This document shows, piece by piece, positions 34,959-42,708 of a stretch of DNA of 64,000 bases; the first letter of the stretch is position 1; the number at the start of each line of letters is the position of its first letter. Both the position numbers and the translations under genes were made by a program. Origin of the DNA: JBGPHT01 sp041484525 (GTDB lineage: Bacteria; Acidobacteriota; Terriglobia; Bryobacterales; Bryobacteraceae). Below the pieces are notes generated by a model, which saw nothing but the letters and a program-made list of their open reading frames with translations, did not search any database and was not told the origin of the DNA. The DNA is taken from positions 6,558-70,557 of the forward strand of contig JBGPHT010000022.1 in assembly GCA_041484525.1 (NCBI GenBank), given 5' to 3'.

Positions 34959-35360
34959 ATGGCGAAGGCCAAATCCAGAGCGGCTTATATGATCTCGGCG
35001 GTGGCCGAACAGTACGCGATCCATCCGCAGACGCTGCGGCTCTATGAGCGGGAAGGCCTGTTGAAGCCATCCCGCAGCGATGGCAACACGCGCCTGTACA
35101 CGGATGGCGATCTGGAGCGGCTGGAGGTAATTCTGCACCTGACGCGCGATCTGGGCGTCAACCTGGCGGGTGTCGAAATCATTCTCAACATGCGCGAGAA
35201 AATGGGCGAGATGCAGACCCAGATCCAGGAATTCATCGCCAGCCTCAACCGCGAGCTGGCGTCGCACACCGTTCGCCGGCCCGAGCCGGAGGAGCGGAAT
35301 TCCCTGATCCCGGTAGTTAGCGTGAAAATGCCGGTGCCGTCCAATCGGCGCGGCCGTTGA
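34959..35360 (+). CDS. hspR: HspR-like MerR-family heat-shock repressor
   Basis: 133 residues. The MerR-type winged helix is clear: YMISAVAEQYAIHPQTLRLY, EREGLLKPSRSDGNTRLYTD, then DLERLEVILHLTRDLGVNLA. AVAEQYAIHPQTLR with this spacing is the HspR subgroup. The C-terminus (VEIILNMREKMGEMQTQIQE) is a dimerising helix. HspR uses DnaK as co-repressor and binds HAIR sites; a near-perfect one precedes dnaK. Being third in dnaK-dnaJ-hspR without grpE resembles the actinobacterial operon with grpE lost or moved. The ATG follows dnaJ by 9 bases. Confidence 0.9.
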   Translation: MAKAKSRAAYMISAVAEQYAIHPQTLRLYEREGLLKPSRSDGNTRLYTDGDLERLEVILHLTRDLGVNLAGVEIILNMREKMGEMQTQIQEFIASLNRELASHTVRRPEPEERNSLIPVVSVKMPVPSNRRGR

Positions 35361-35390
35361 CTCCCGCCGAATGCGGTAAGATCAGGAAGT

Positions 35391-36080
35391 TTGGGTCTGG
35401 GCGAAAAGCACTCCGGCATAACTAATAACCCCACGGTCGCGTACATAGCTCCGTTCATAGCCTTCGTCGGAATGATGGCCGTGGAGCGGATTGTGTCTCT
35501 GCCGCCGCAGCTTCTTTATCCGATACGCTTCACACTCGTTTCGCTCTTGATTCTGCTGGTTTCGCGGCCCTACATTCCGCTGCGGCCGGCTTATCCGCTG
35601 GCGAGCGTCGCTATCGGCGCCGCGGTCTTCGTCATCTGGATCGCGCCCGACGTGCTGTTCGGGTACCGCCAGCATTGGCTCTTCGAGAACTTCCTGACCG
35701 GCCGGGCGACCAGTTCGCTCCCCGCGGGATTGACCCGCAACATTCCGTTCGTCCTGACCCGCGTCATCTCCTGTACGATTCTCGTGCCGATCCTCGAGGA
35801 GCTGTTCTGGCGCGGCTGGCTGATGCGCTGGCTGATCGACAACGACTTCACCAGGGTACCCGTTGGCACCTATGCCCCCTCTGCCTTCTGGATTGTGGCG
35901 GTGCTGTTTGCCTCCGAACACGGCCCTTACTGGGAGGTGGGGCTGATCACCGGCGTGATCTATAACTGGTGGTTCATCCGGACGCGCAACCTGGCCGACT
36001 GCATCTGGGCGCACGCGGTGACTAATGGCATCCTATCGGTCTACGTGCTGCTGACGGATCAGTGGCAATACTGGTTATAA
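35391..36080 (+). CDS. CAAX-protease-related (CPBP) membrane protein
   Basis: 229 residues if it starts at TTG 35391, with AGGAAG immediately before; the true start is uncertain. About six to seven hydrophobic helices. The CPBP/Abi glutamate motif is ILEELFWRGWLMRW, followed by FASEHGPYWEVGLITGV and ADCIWAHAVTNGILSVYVLL with the third motif histidine and asparagine. This arrangement fits the CAAX-prenyl-protease-related group often linked to exosortase systems (TIGR03008-like). No exosortase gene is visible here. Intramembrane peptidase activity is inferred from the conserved glutamates and histidines. Confidence 0.85.
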   Translation: MGLGEKHSGITNNPTVAYIAPFIAFVGMMAVERIVSLPPQLLYPIRFTLVSLLILLVSRPYIPLRPAYPLASVAIGAAVFVIWIAPDVLFGYRQHWLFENFLTGRATSSLPAGLTRNIPFVLTRVISCTILVPILEELFWRGWLMRWLIDNDFTRVPVGTYAPSAFWIVAVLFASEHGPYWEVGLITGVIYNWWFIRTRNLADCIWAHAVTNGILSVYVLLTDQWQYWL

Positions 36081-36146
36081 CCCGATCCCCGCGCGGCGCG
36101 TCTGAATATATGACAGGTGTCGAAGCATTTCCTTCTCCCTGTCTTC

Positions 36147-36197
36147 GGGCTCCGGGTACGCGGCTGTCGGGCCCGCTCCTGGAGCCCTTCGGTTTTT
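36147..36197 (+). terminator. Hairpin with T-run after the CPBP gene
   Basis: GGGCTCC (36147-36153) pairs with GGAGCCC (36181-36187) across 27 bases and is followed by TTCGGTTTTT. It lies about 70 bases after the stop codon. The loop is long for a classical terminator, but an inner GC stem is possible. Confidence 0.45.
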
Positions 36198-36220
36198 GGG
36201 GTGAAACTGGGGATAAATCC

Positions 36221-36307
36221 TCACCGCTGAGACGCCGAGACCGCCGAGAACACACGAAGACTTTCATGATTTCAGTTTTCTCGGCGATCTCGGCGTCTCG
36301 GCGGTGA
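36221..36307. repeat. Dispersed palindromic repeat, copy A
   Basis: Left arm 36221-36250 and right arm 36278-36307 are inverted, with about 28 of 30 pairs, and share the core CACCGCCGAGACGCCGAGA with copies B (41739) and C (46617). The AT-richer centre is not shared. It lies in the 263-base gap between the CPBP and ABC-F genes, which otherwise holds only the hairpin at 36147-36197. Confidence 0.85.
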
Positions 36308-36343
36308 ATATGTTTTCACGCGTTAGAATAAAACTCCAGATCC

Positions 36344-38287
36344 ATGATTCAACTTACCGCTGCGCAAAAGCGCTATGGCCCTAAAATTCTGTTCGAAGGT
36401 GTGGACTGGATGGTCACGCCCAACGAGCGGGCGGGCATTGTGGGCGCCAACGGCACGGGGAAGTCGTCGCTGCTCAAGGTGCTGGCGGGGATCGAGGGAC
36501 TGGACGCGGGCTCGATCTCGACGCAGAAGGGCGTCTCCATCGGGTATCTGCCCCAGGAGGGACTATCGCTCTCCGGGCGCACCGTCTTCGCCGAGTGCAT
36601 GACGGTATTCGCCGAGCTGCGGGCGCTCGAAGACGAACAGGAGCAGTTGGCGCGGCGCATGGCGGAACTGGATCCGGCGAGCGGCGAGTATGCGCAGGTG
36701 GCCGACCGCTTCCATCAGGCGGAGACCGAGTTCCACGCGCGCGAGGGATACGCCGTCGAGGCCCAGGTGGGCAGCGTGCTCTCCGGGTTGGGATTTCCTG
36801 AGCGCGACTGGAAGCGCCGCACGGAGGAGTTCTCCGGGGGCTGGCAGATGCGCATCGCGCTAGCTAAGCTGCTGCTCGAAAAACCCAACCTCCTGCTGCT
36901 GGACGAGCCCACCAACCACCTCGATCTCGAAGCGCGCAACTGGCTGGAGCAATACCTCGAGGTTTATCCTTACGCGTTCGTACTGGTGTCGCACGACCGC
37001 TATTTTCTGGACGTTACGGTACGGAAGATCGTCGAGCTGTGGAACAAGGGTCTGCATGTTTACACCGGCGGATACACACGGTATGAGCTGCAGAAGACGG
37101 AACGGCGCGCGCAACTGCAGGCGGCCTACGAAAACCAGCAGGACAAGGTCAAGCAGTTGGAAACCTTCATCAGCCGCTTCCGCGCCCAGGCCACCAAAGC
37201 CAAGCAGGTGCAGAGCCGCATCAAAGAGCTGGAGCGGATCGAGCGGATCGAGATTCCGTCCGAAGAGAAGACCATCTACTTCCGCTTTCCCCAGCCGAAG
37301 CCGAGCGGGCGCGTGGTGGCGGAGTTCAAGAACATAGCCAAGAGTTACGGCGGCCACACGGTTTTCGCGGGGGTGAATTTCTTCATCGAGCGGGGAGATC
37401 GCGTGGCCCTGGTGGGCGTGAACGGCGCGGGCAAATCGACGCTGATCAAGATTCTGGCGGGCGCGGAGCCGGTGAGCGCGGGCGATTTCGTCCTGGGGCA
37501 TAACACCGATCCCGACTACTTCGCGCAGGACCAGTATAAGGAGCTCGACCCCCACGCGCGCCTGCTCGACGACCTCGCCACGGTGGCGCCGCGCGGCACC
37601 AATACGGAGCTGCGCAGCGTGCTCGGCTGCTTCCTGTTTTCCGAAGACGACGTGTATAAGAGTATCGGAGTGCTCTCGGGCGGCGAGCGCAATCGCTACG
37701 CGCTGGCCCGCATGCTGATGATGCCCTCGAATTTCCTGCTGTTGGATGAGCCCACGAATCATCTGGATATGCGCGCCAAAGATGTGCTGCTGACAGCCCT
37801 CCAGGAGTACACTGGCACCGTGGTATTCGTGTCGCACGACCGCTACTTCATCGACAAGCTGGCCACGCGGGTGTTCGAGGTGGAGGACGGGAAGGTCCAC
37901 GTTTTCCCTGGGAATTACGAGGACTACCTGTGGCGGAAACAGGGCGGAGGAAACGTTGCCGCGGCTGTGGAAGTGGAGACCCGGCAGCCGGCCCCGGTGG
38001 TGGCGGTGCGGCCGGCCGAGCGCGAGGAAGCGGCCGATGGCAAGGCGGGTGACCGTCGGCTCAACCCGATCAAGCTCCGGCAGATGAAGCAGCGGCGGCG
38101 CGAGATCGAGGAAGAAGTGACCCGCCTCGAAGCCGAGATCGCGGAGTACGAGGCCGCGCTCGGGAACTTCGTCAACGCCGACGAGACCAGGCGTCAGTCC
38201 GAGTTGCTGGACGCGCGCCGGTCGGACCTGGAGGCGCTTCTGGCCGAGTGGGAGGATGTGGCGCAAACGATCGAGGCCAATCGATAA
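36344..38287 (+). CDS. ABC-F family ATPase (Uup/EttA-like)
   Basis: 647 residues with two ABC modules and no membrane domain. Module 1: GIVGANGTGKSSLLKVLAG, signature EEFSGGWQMRIALAKLL, Walker B LLLLDEPTNHLD. Module 2: ALVGVNGAGKSTLIKILAGA, LSGGERNRYALARMLM, FLLLDEPTNHLD. The inter-domain linker (about 245-310) is basic and helical, the P-site tRNA interaction motif region. The C-terminal ~95 residues form a charged coiled coil as in Uup (RRREIEEEVTRLEAEIAEYE). Such proteins bind the ribosomal E site; roles range from translation fidelity to antibiotic protection. A housekeeping role is likely. Confidence 0.93.
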   Translation: MIQLTAAQKRYGPKILFEGVDWMVTPNERAGIVGANGTGKSSLLKVLAGIEGLDAGSISTQKGVSIGYLPQEGLSLSGRTVFAECMTVFAELRALEDEQEQLARRMAELDPASGEYAQVADRFHQAETEFHAREGYAVEAQVGSVLSGLGFPERDWKRRTEEFSGGWQMRIALAKLLLEKPNLLLLDEPTNHLDLEARNWLEQYLEVYPYAFVLVSHDRYFLDVTVRKIVELWNKGLHVYTGGYTRYELQKTERRAQLQAAYENQQDKVKQLETFISRFRAQATKAKQVQSRIKELERIERIEIPSEEKTIYFRFPQPKPSGRVVAEFKNIAKSYGGHTVFAGVNFFIERGDRVALVGVNGAGKSTLIKILAGAEPVSAGDFVLGHNTDPDYFAQDQYKELDPHARLLDDLATVAPRGTNTELRSVLGCFLFSEDDVYKSIGVLSGGERNRYALARMLMMPSNFLLLDEPTNHLDMRAKDVLLTALQEYTGTVVFVSHDRYFIDKLATRVFEVEDGKVHVFPGNYEDYLWRKQGGGNVAAAVEVETRQPAPVVAVRPAEREEAADGKAGDRRLNPIKLRQMKQRRREIEEEVTRLEAEIAEYEAALGNFVNADETRRQSELLDARRSDLEALLAEWEDVAQTIEANR

Positions 38288-38299
38288 GGCATCACGTAT

Positions 38300-38364
38300 G
38301 ACGACCAACCGGTTTACGGCCACGGCTCTGTTCCGGCTCACAGAGCGTGGTAAGCGGTTGGTCG
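38300..38364. promoter_or_regulatory. Long imperfect hairpin between ABC-F and ornithine-cyclodeaminase-family genes
   Basis: ACGACCAACCG (38300-38310) pairs with CGGTTGGTCGT (38354-38364). Inside it, GCTCTGT pairs with ACAGAGC, with CCAC/GTGG around that. No T-run follows, so it is a weak terminator candidate. It could be a cis-regulatory leader for the gene at 38388 or a small stable RNA. Confidence 0.45.
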
Positions 38365-38387
38365 TTATACCCGAAAGGGATTGGTGA

Positions 38388-39326
38388 ATGCTGTACCTCA
38401 CTGAAGCCGATGTCCGCCGCTTCCTCCCGATGCGGGAGTGCATTTCCCTGATGCGCATGGCGTTCGAGCGACTGGCTGCCGGGGAGGCCATCAACCAGTC
38501 GCGGCGGCGCCTGATTCTTCCCACGCGCTCGACCCTGCACTATATGGCGGCGAGCGATGGAAAGTACTTTGGCGCCAAGATCTATGCCACCAACCCAAGC
38601 CGCGGCGCCCACTTTCTCGTCTTGCTCTACCGCGCCGAAGACGCAGAGCCGCTCGCCATCCTCGAGGCCAACCGCCTGGGACAGATCCGGACCGGCGCGG
38701 CCAGCGGTCTCGCCACCCAGCTTCTGGCGCGGCCCGATTCACGCGTCGCCGGATTGATCGGCAGCGGGTTTCAGGCGCGCACCCAGTTGGAAGCGGTGCA
38801 CACGGCGTTTCCGTTCGAGCGTGCCCTGGTATGGAGCCGTACGCCCGATCGGCGCGTCGAGTTCGCGCGGGAGTGCTCGGCGGCGCTCGGCCTCCCGGTG
38901 TCAGCGGCGGCCTCGGCCGAGGAAGCGGTGCACGCGGCCGACGTTCTCATAACCGCCACCAACGCCGCCGAGCCGGTGCTCGACGCGCAGTGGGTGCGGG
39001 ACGGAACGCACATCAACGCCATGGGTTCCAACCAGGCGCAGCGCCGCGAATTGCCGGCGGAGATGGTGAAGCGCGCTGCCCTGATCGCGGTCGACAGCCG
39101 CGAGCAAAGCCGGATGGAATCGGGCGATCTGATTCTGGCGTTCCGCGATGAGGACTGGCAGCGCACGGTGGAACTGGCGGACGTGGTCACGGGGCGCTCC
39201 GGCAGGCAGGGCCCGGGTGAGATTACGATCTTCAAGTCAAATGGTCTGGCGGTGGAAGACGTGATCGCGGCGGGCTATGTCTTCGAACGCGCGGTGGAAG
39301 CCGGAGCCGGACAATCGTTGCAGTGA
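38388..39326 (+). CDS. Ornithine cyclodeaminase/mu-crystallin family oxidoreductase
   Basis: 312 residues. The N-terminal dimerisation domain starts LTEADVRRFLPMRECISLMR. RTGAASGLATQLLARPDS leads to the Rossmann motif GLIGSGFQARTQLEAVHTAF, and VLITATNAAEPVLDAQW and HINAMGSNQAQRRELP follow the family. The C-terminal GPGEITIFKSNGLAVEDVIA is strongly diagnostic. Members deaminate ornithine to proline or reduce cyclic imines and 2-keto acids with NAD(P)H, and substrates differ widely. No neighbouring amino-acid gene narrows it. Confidence 0.9.
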   Translation: MLYLTEADVRRFLPMRECISLMRMAFERLAAGEAINQSRRRLILPTRSTLHYMAASDGKYFGAKIYATNPSRGAHFLVLLYRAEDAEPLAILEANRLGQIRTGAASGLATQLLARPDSRVAGLIGSGFQARTQLEAVHTAFPFERALVWSRTPDRRVEFARECSAALGLPVSAAASAEEAVHAADVLITATNAAEPVLDAQWVRDGTHINAMGSNQAQRRELPAEMVKRAALIAVDSREQSRMESGDLILAFRDEDWQRTVELADVVTGRSGRQGPGEITIFKSNGLAVEDVIAAGYVFERAVEAGAGQSLQ

Positions 39327-39344
39327 GGAACTGTTGGCGGCGCG

Positions 39345-39569
39345 CTATTCCTGAGCGGGCATCTGCTGTTCGATCTCGCGCCAGGCGCTGATCTTGAGAC
39401 GCCGGCACACCCAGCACAATGGTTCGGATCCGGCGCTGACCGTCTCCGCATCGCACACCGAGCACTTCGTCAGTCTCTTGAGACGGTCCGTCGAAACGGC
39501 ACGCCTCGCCTGTTCCAGCATCTCGGCTGGAACCACAGGCTCGGGCTTTGGCTGCACCTTGCGTTTCAT
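39345..39569 (-). CDS. Small zinc-ribbon protein
   Basis: 74 residues from ATG 39569. Two CxxC knuckles (KCSVCDAETV and LCWVCRRLKIS) are 18 residues apart, the spacing of a zinc ribbon. The N-terminus is a proline/lysine-rich tail (MKRKVQPKPEPVVP) and a helix (MLEQARRAVSTDRLKRL). A longer upstream reading to 39893 overlaps the second zinc-ribbon gene in another frame and is not credible. Function unknown; nucleic-acid or protein binding is possible. A similar tiny protein is encoded just upstream at 39635. Confidence 0.6.
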   Translation of the reverse strand: MKRKVQPKPEPVVPAEMLEQARRAVSTDRLKRLTKCSVCDAETVSAGSEPLCWVCRRLKISAWREIEQQMPAQE

Positions 39570-39634
39570 GGCAATCCCAATCTCACTATGGCAGAAACTG
39601 CGCCGCCGGACAACTATCCAAAGTACGTACTGTG

Positions 39635-39817
39635 CTAGGCAGCTTCGGGGATTTGTACTACGAGCGCTACATCGAGCGAGCACGAGCAGCGGGGGCACCG
39701 CTGGCCCGGGGACACGCGCGCAAATTTTCCCTTCAGGTCCAGGTCGGCCGGTACCGTGTGGGTGCAAATCGGGCAATGAACCTGCCCTTTGGTATGGTTT
39801 TCTACGAGTGCTTTCAT
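39635..39817 (-). CDS. Small zinc-ribbon protein, second
   Basis: 60 residues from ATG 39817. CPICTHTVPADLDLKGKFAR and QRCPRCSCSLDVALVVQIPE give CxxC-N23-CxxC, a typical single zinc ribbon, with a hydrophobic strand after the second knuckle. Same strand as the other small zinc-ribbon gene and 65 bases upstream of it, so they may share a transcript. Function unknown. Confidence 0.6.
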   Translation of the reverse strand: MKALVENHTKGQVHCPICTHTVPADLDLKGKFARVSPGQRCPRCSCSLDVALVVQIPEAA

Positions 39818-39933
39818 GGTCTCGCCTCAATTCTTCCGACGCAAAACTGAGGGCGTTGGTTGTACCAAATTCGTAAAGAATTATAAATTCCACGAGGCCG
39901 ATGCCCCGAAGCCGCCGGTGCTACGCTGGAACT

Positions 39934-40227
39934 ATGACCCAGCCCACCGCGCCCAAGATCCAGTTGATCCGGACGCCCGACTACCGCGAGAACTACGCCA
40001 ATAGCGTGCAGGTGCGGGTGAACCTGTGGGACTTCCTGCTGATGTTCGGGCAGGTCAACCAGACCACCACGGACAACGTGACCATCCACAACTTTCAGGG
40101 CATTTACGTCAGCCCCCAGCAGGCCAAAGCTCTGCTCAACGTGCTGCAGCAAAACGTAACCCAGTACGAGACCGCGTTCGGCGAGATCCGGCTCGAGCCG
40201 CAGGCCGGCGGCGGCATCGTGCAGTAG
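39934..40227 (+). CDS. DUF3467 protein
   Basis: 97 residues from ATG 39934; an in-frame ATG at 39901 would add a basic extension that does not look conserved. NYANSVQVRVNLWDFLLMFG, NVTIHNFQGIYVSPQQAKAL and LLNVLQQNVTQYETAFGEIR are the DUF3467 pattern, a small alpha/beta protein of unknown role widespread in acidobacteria and cyanobacteria. Its stop codon is one base before the next gene's ATG, implying coupling to the glycosyltransferase. Confidence 0.85.
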   Translation: MTQPTAPKIQLIRTPDYRENYANSVQVRVNLWDFLLMFGQVNQTTTDNVTIHNFQGIYVSPQQAKALLNVLQQNVTQYETAFGEIRLEPQAGGGIVQ

Positions 40228-40228
40228 T

Positions 40229-41794
40229 ATGGACCAGCGCAGCCGGGGAACCGCCCGGCGCATTCGCCTCGAAACCTACGCCGTTTTCTTCGTCCTGTTC
40301 GCGGCCATTTTGTTCCTGTCCCACATGCCGCTGCTGAAGCTGCCCTATTTCTGGGACGAGGCGGGGCACTACATTCCGGCCGCGCTCGACCTGATGCGCG
40401 ACGGCGCCTGGGTGCCGCATTCGGTGGTCCCCGAGATCCATCCGCCGGCGGTGATGGCGTACCTGGCGGCGTTCTGGCGGCTGGCCGGCTACGCCCCGGC
40501 GTCGACGCGCACCGCCATGCTGCTGCTGTCGTCGTTCGCGCTGCTGGCGTCGTTCCTGCTGGCGATCGAGCTCTCGAAAGAAGTGCGCGGCGCGCCGGCG
40601 TTCCTGGCGGTGGCGTTGCTCTGCGCGTCGCCCATCTTTTTCGTGCAGTCCATGCTGGCGCAACTGGACGCGCCGGCCATGTTGTTCACGGTTCTGGCGC
40701 TGCTCCTTTTCTTGCAGGACCGCATCGTGTGGTCGGCGGCGGTGTGCGTGGTCCTGGTGCTGGTGAAGGAGACGGGGATCGTGGTGCCGCTGGTGTTCGC
40801 CGGGTGGCTCCTATACGAGCGGCGATGGCGCGATGCCGTCTGGTTCGCCGCACCGGCGCTGGTTTTAGGGGGATGGATCGCGGTGCTGGTTCACCGGACG
40901 GGAAGCTGGCTGGGGAACCCGGAATTCACGCGCTACAACCTCTGGTATCCGCTGCACCCGGCGCGCGTGGGAGTGGCGCTGGTGCGCCGGATTTATTACG
41001 TCTTCTTCGCCAACCTGCATTGGGTGGGAACGGCGGCGATCGTCTACGGCTGGCGCAAGAGCCGCCTGTTTTTGAGCCGCTCCTGGCGGATCGCGTGGCT
41101 GCTGGTGGCGGCCCACATAGTAGCGGTCAGCCTGCTCGGAGGCGCGGTGCTGGCGCGCTACCTGCTGCCGGTGATGCCGATTGTCTACACCGCTATGGTG
41201 GCCGGGCTCTCGCTCTATCGACGGCCGCTGCAACTGGCCTCGGGCATAGTGCTGGTGGCAGGAGTGGCGGCGGCGAACTTCATCAATCCCCCGTATCCAT
41301 TTCCCTTCGAAGACAACCTGGCGTTCGCGGATTTCGTCAAACTGCAGGCGGAGACGGCCGACTACATTCAACACTGGTATCCCGCGGCCCGCGTGGATTC
41401 GGTCTGGCCGCTGACGCTCGAGTTGTCGCGGCCGGATCTGGGATTCGTGGACCGGAAGATCGCCGCGCGGTCGATCCACGACCTGGAGCCCAAGACGCTG
41501 GCCGCGCTCGACTGGAAGGCCGAGCAGGTGCTGGTGGTCTATTCGCGAGCCTGGGACCCGGAATTCAGCATCCTGCATTTCCAGCCGATCCTGAGTTTCT
41601 GGCGGAGAGTCTATGGCTACGTGCCGAATGTCACCGCGGCTGAGGCGCGCGCCGTGGTGCCTTTTCCGGTTGAAGCTCATTTTGAGCGGCGTGGGCAGTG
41701 GGTGGATGTGTACGTGAATCCGGAGATGAACAGGAAGGGATTGTTCACCGCCGAGACGCGGAGAGTGCCGAGAAGAAAACAGGAATTGGATTAG
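40229..41794 (+). CDS. GT39/ArnT-like membrane glycosyltransferase, C-terminus from a repeat
   Basis: 521 residues with about eleven hydrophobic helices. The first external loop has LPYFWDEAGHYIPAALDLM, where the Asp-Glu pair matches the catalytic acidic position of PMT/ArnT GT-C enzymes, and WVPHSVVPEIHPPAVMAYL follows as in PMT_2 proteins. The C-terminal ~130 residues are a periplasmic domain. The last ~18 residues (FTAETRRVPRRKQELD) are encoded by repeat copy B (41739-41842), so the original stop was probably lost when the repeat arrived. Donor is expected to be a polyprenyl-phosphate sugar; acceptor unknown. Confidence 0.85.
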   Translation: MDQRSRGTARRIRLETYAVFFVLFAAILFLSHMPLLKLPYFWDEAGHYIPAALDLMRDGAWVPHSVVPEIHPPAVMAYLAAFWRLAGYAPASTRTAMLLLSSFALLASFLLAIELSKEVRGAPAFLAVALLCASPIFFVQSMLAQLDAPAMLFTVLALLLFLQDRIVWSAAVCVVLVLVKETGIVVPLVFAGWLLYERRWRDAVWFAAPALVLGGWIAVLVHRTGSWLGNPEFTRYNLWYPLHPARVGVALVRRIYYVFFANLHWVGTAAIVYGWRKSRLFLSRSWRIAWLLVAAHIVAVSLLGGAVLARYLLPVMPIVYTAMVAGLSLYRRPLQLASGIVLVAGVAAANFINPPYPFPFEDNLAFADFVKLQAETADYIQHWYPAARVDSVWPLTLELSRPDLGFVDRKIAARSIHDLEPKTLAALDWKAEQVLVVYSRAWDPEFSILHFQPILSFWRRVYGYVPNVTAAEARAVVPFPVEAHFERRGQWVDVYVNPEMNRKGLFTAETRRVPRRKQELD

Positions 41795-41842
41795 ATTTCC
41801 GGATTTTTCTCGGCGTTCTCGGCGTCTCGGCGGTGAACAATC
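41739..41842. repeat. Dispersed palindromic repeat, copy B
   Basis: The longest copy: 36-base arms at 41739-41774 and 41807-41842 with about three mismatches, sharing CACCGCCGAGACGC and GCCGAGAA with copies A and C. The centre is AT-rich. The stop codon of the membrane glycosyltransferase (41792-41794) lies in the centre, so the repeat supplies both the new C-terminus and the stop. Confidence 0.88.
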
Positions 41843-41901
41843 TTTCGCTTTAGCACTTTAGGCCGATAGCACTCGGGACGAGAAGCAGATAGGATAGGTC
41901 C

Positions 41902-42708
41902 ATGCCGGCCAGCGTCATTCCGATTGCAGGGCGCCGACAGGGCACGTATGTGCTGCTCGAGGCGGTCCTGCCGGGTAGGGCTGCGCAGAATGTGGGGGTC
42001 ATCCTGATCGATCCCGAGAGTGGGCGCGGGTGGGTCCGGATGCGGGAACGGTATGCGGATCTCGCGGAGCCCGAAGATGCCGAGGTGCTCGAGGCGATCG
42101 AGGACGATCTGCGGGTCCGGATGGACGAAATGGGCGCGGAGCGATTACTCGAATCGCTCGAGGACTCGCTTTCGAACGTACTGCGTGCCGGCGACCGCCA
42201 AAGCGTTGCGGTGGATGCGTTCACGCGGGTGCTCGACCGGTTGTTCGAGGAGCACGTGGAGAAGATCGAGGTGCAGCCGTTCCGCACGCACGTGCCGTTG
42301 TTCGGGCTGCGCGCGGCGGCGGGCCGGTTGGGGGAAGAGATGGCGTCTGAAGCCGAGGATTGGGTGCGCGCGCCGGCGGGCATGCGTCTCGCGCCCGACC
42401 TCTTCGTGGCGCACGTGGTGGGACGCTCCATGGAGCCGCGCATCCCCGATGGCAGCCTGAATCTTTTTCGCTATAATCCGGTGGGATCGCGGCAGGGAAA
42501 GATCCTGCTCATCCAGCGGTTCGGCGCGGTGGACGAAACGGCGCGCTACACCATCAAGCGGTACACCAGCAAGAAAGTCGAGAGCGCGGAAGGCGAGTGG
42601 CGGCACGAACGGATTCGCCTGGAGCCGCTCAACCCCGAATTCGAGGCGTGGGACGTGGACCCCGAGGGGTTCGCCGTCGTCGCCGAATGGCTGCGCGTAA
42701 TCGAGTGA
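41902..42708 (+). CDS. S24-type peptidase fused to a DUF3037-like N-terminal region
   Basis: 268 residues. The first ~110 (LEAVLPGRAAQNVGVILIDP, YADLAEPEDAEVLEAIEDDL) resemble DUF3037-type proteins. The second half is a LexA/UmuD-like serine-lysine peptidase: FVAHVVGRSMEPRIPDGSLN gives the catalytic serine in GRSMEP, and RYTIKRYTSKKVESAEGEW gives the lysine in TIKRY. LexA-type autocleavage would need an Ala/Cys-Gly site, which I do not clearly see. It lies directly before mutY with overlapping ends, suggesting a DNA-damage context. Substrate unknown. Confidence 0.8.
   Translation: MPASVIPIAGRRQGTYVLLEAVLPGRAAQNVGVILIDPESGRGWVRMRERYADLAEPEDAEVLEAIEDDLRVRMDEMGAERLLESLEDSLSNVLRAGDRQSVAVDAFTRVLDRLFEEHVEKIEVQPFRTHVPLFGLRAAAGRLGEEMASEAEDWVRAPAGMRLAPDLFVAHVVGRSMEPRIPDGSLNLFRYNPVGSRQGKILLIQRFGAVDETARYTIKRYTSKKVESAEGEWRHERIRLEPLNPEFEAWDVDPEGFAVVAEWLRVIE

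Noticed and set aside
33681..35267. A 528-codon minus-strand frame
   Set aside because: It lies antisense to dnaJ and hspR with biased composition and no recognisable motif.
39345..39893. A 182-residue minus-strand protein ending in the zinc ribbon
   Set aside because: The N-terminal part overlaps the 60-residue zinc-ribbon gene in another frame and lacks protein-like pattern; the short start at 39569 is more credible.
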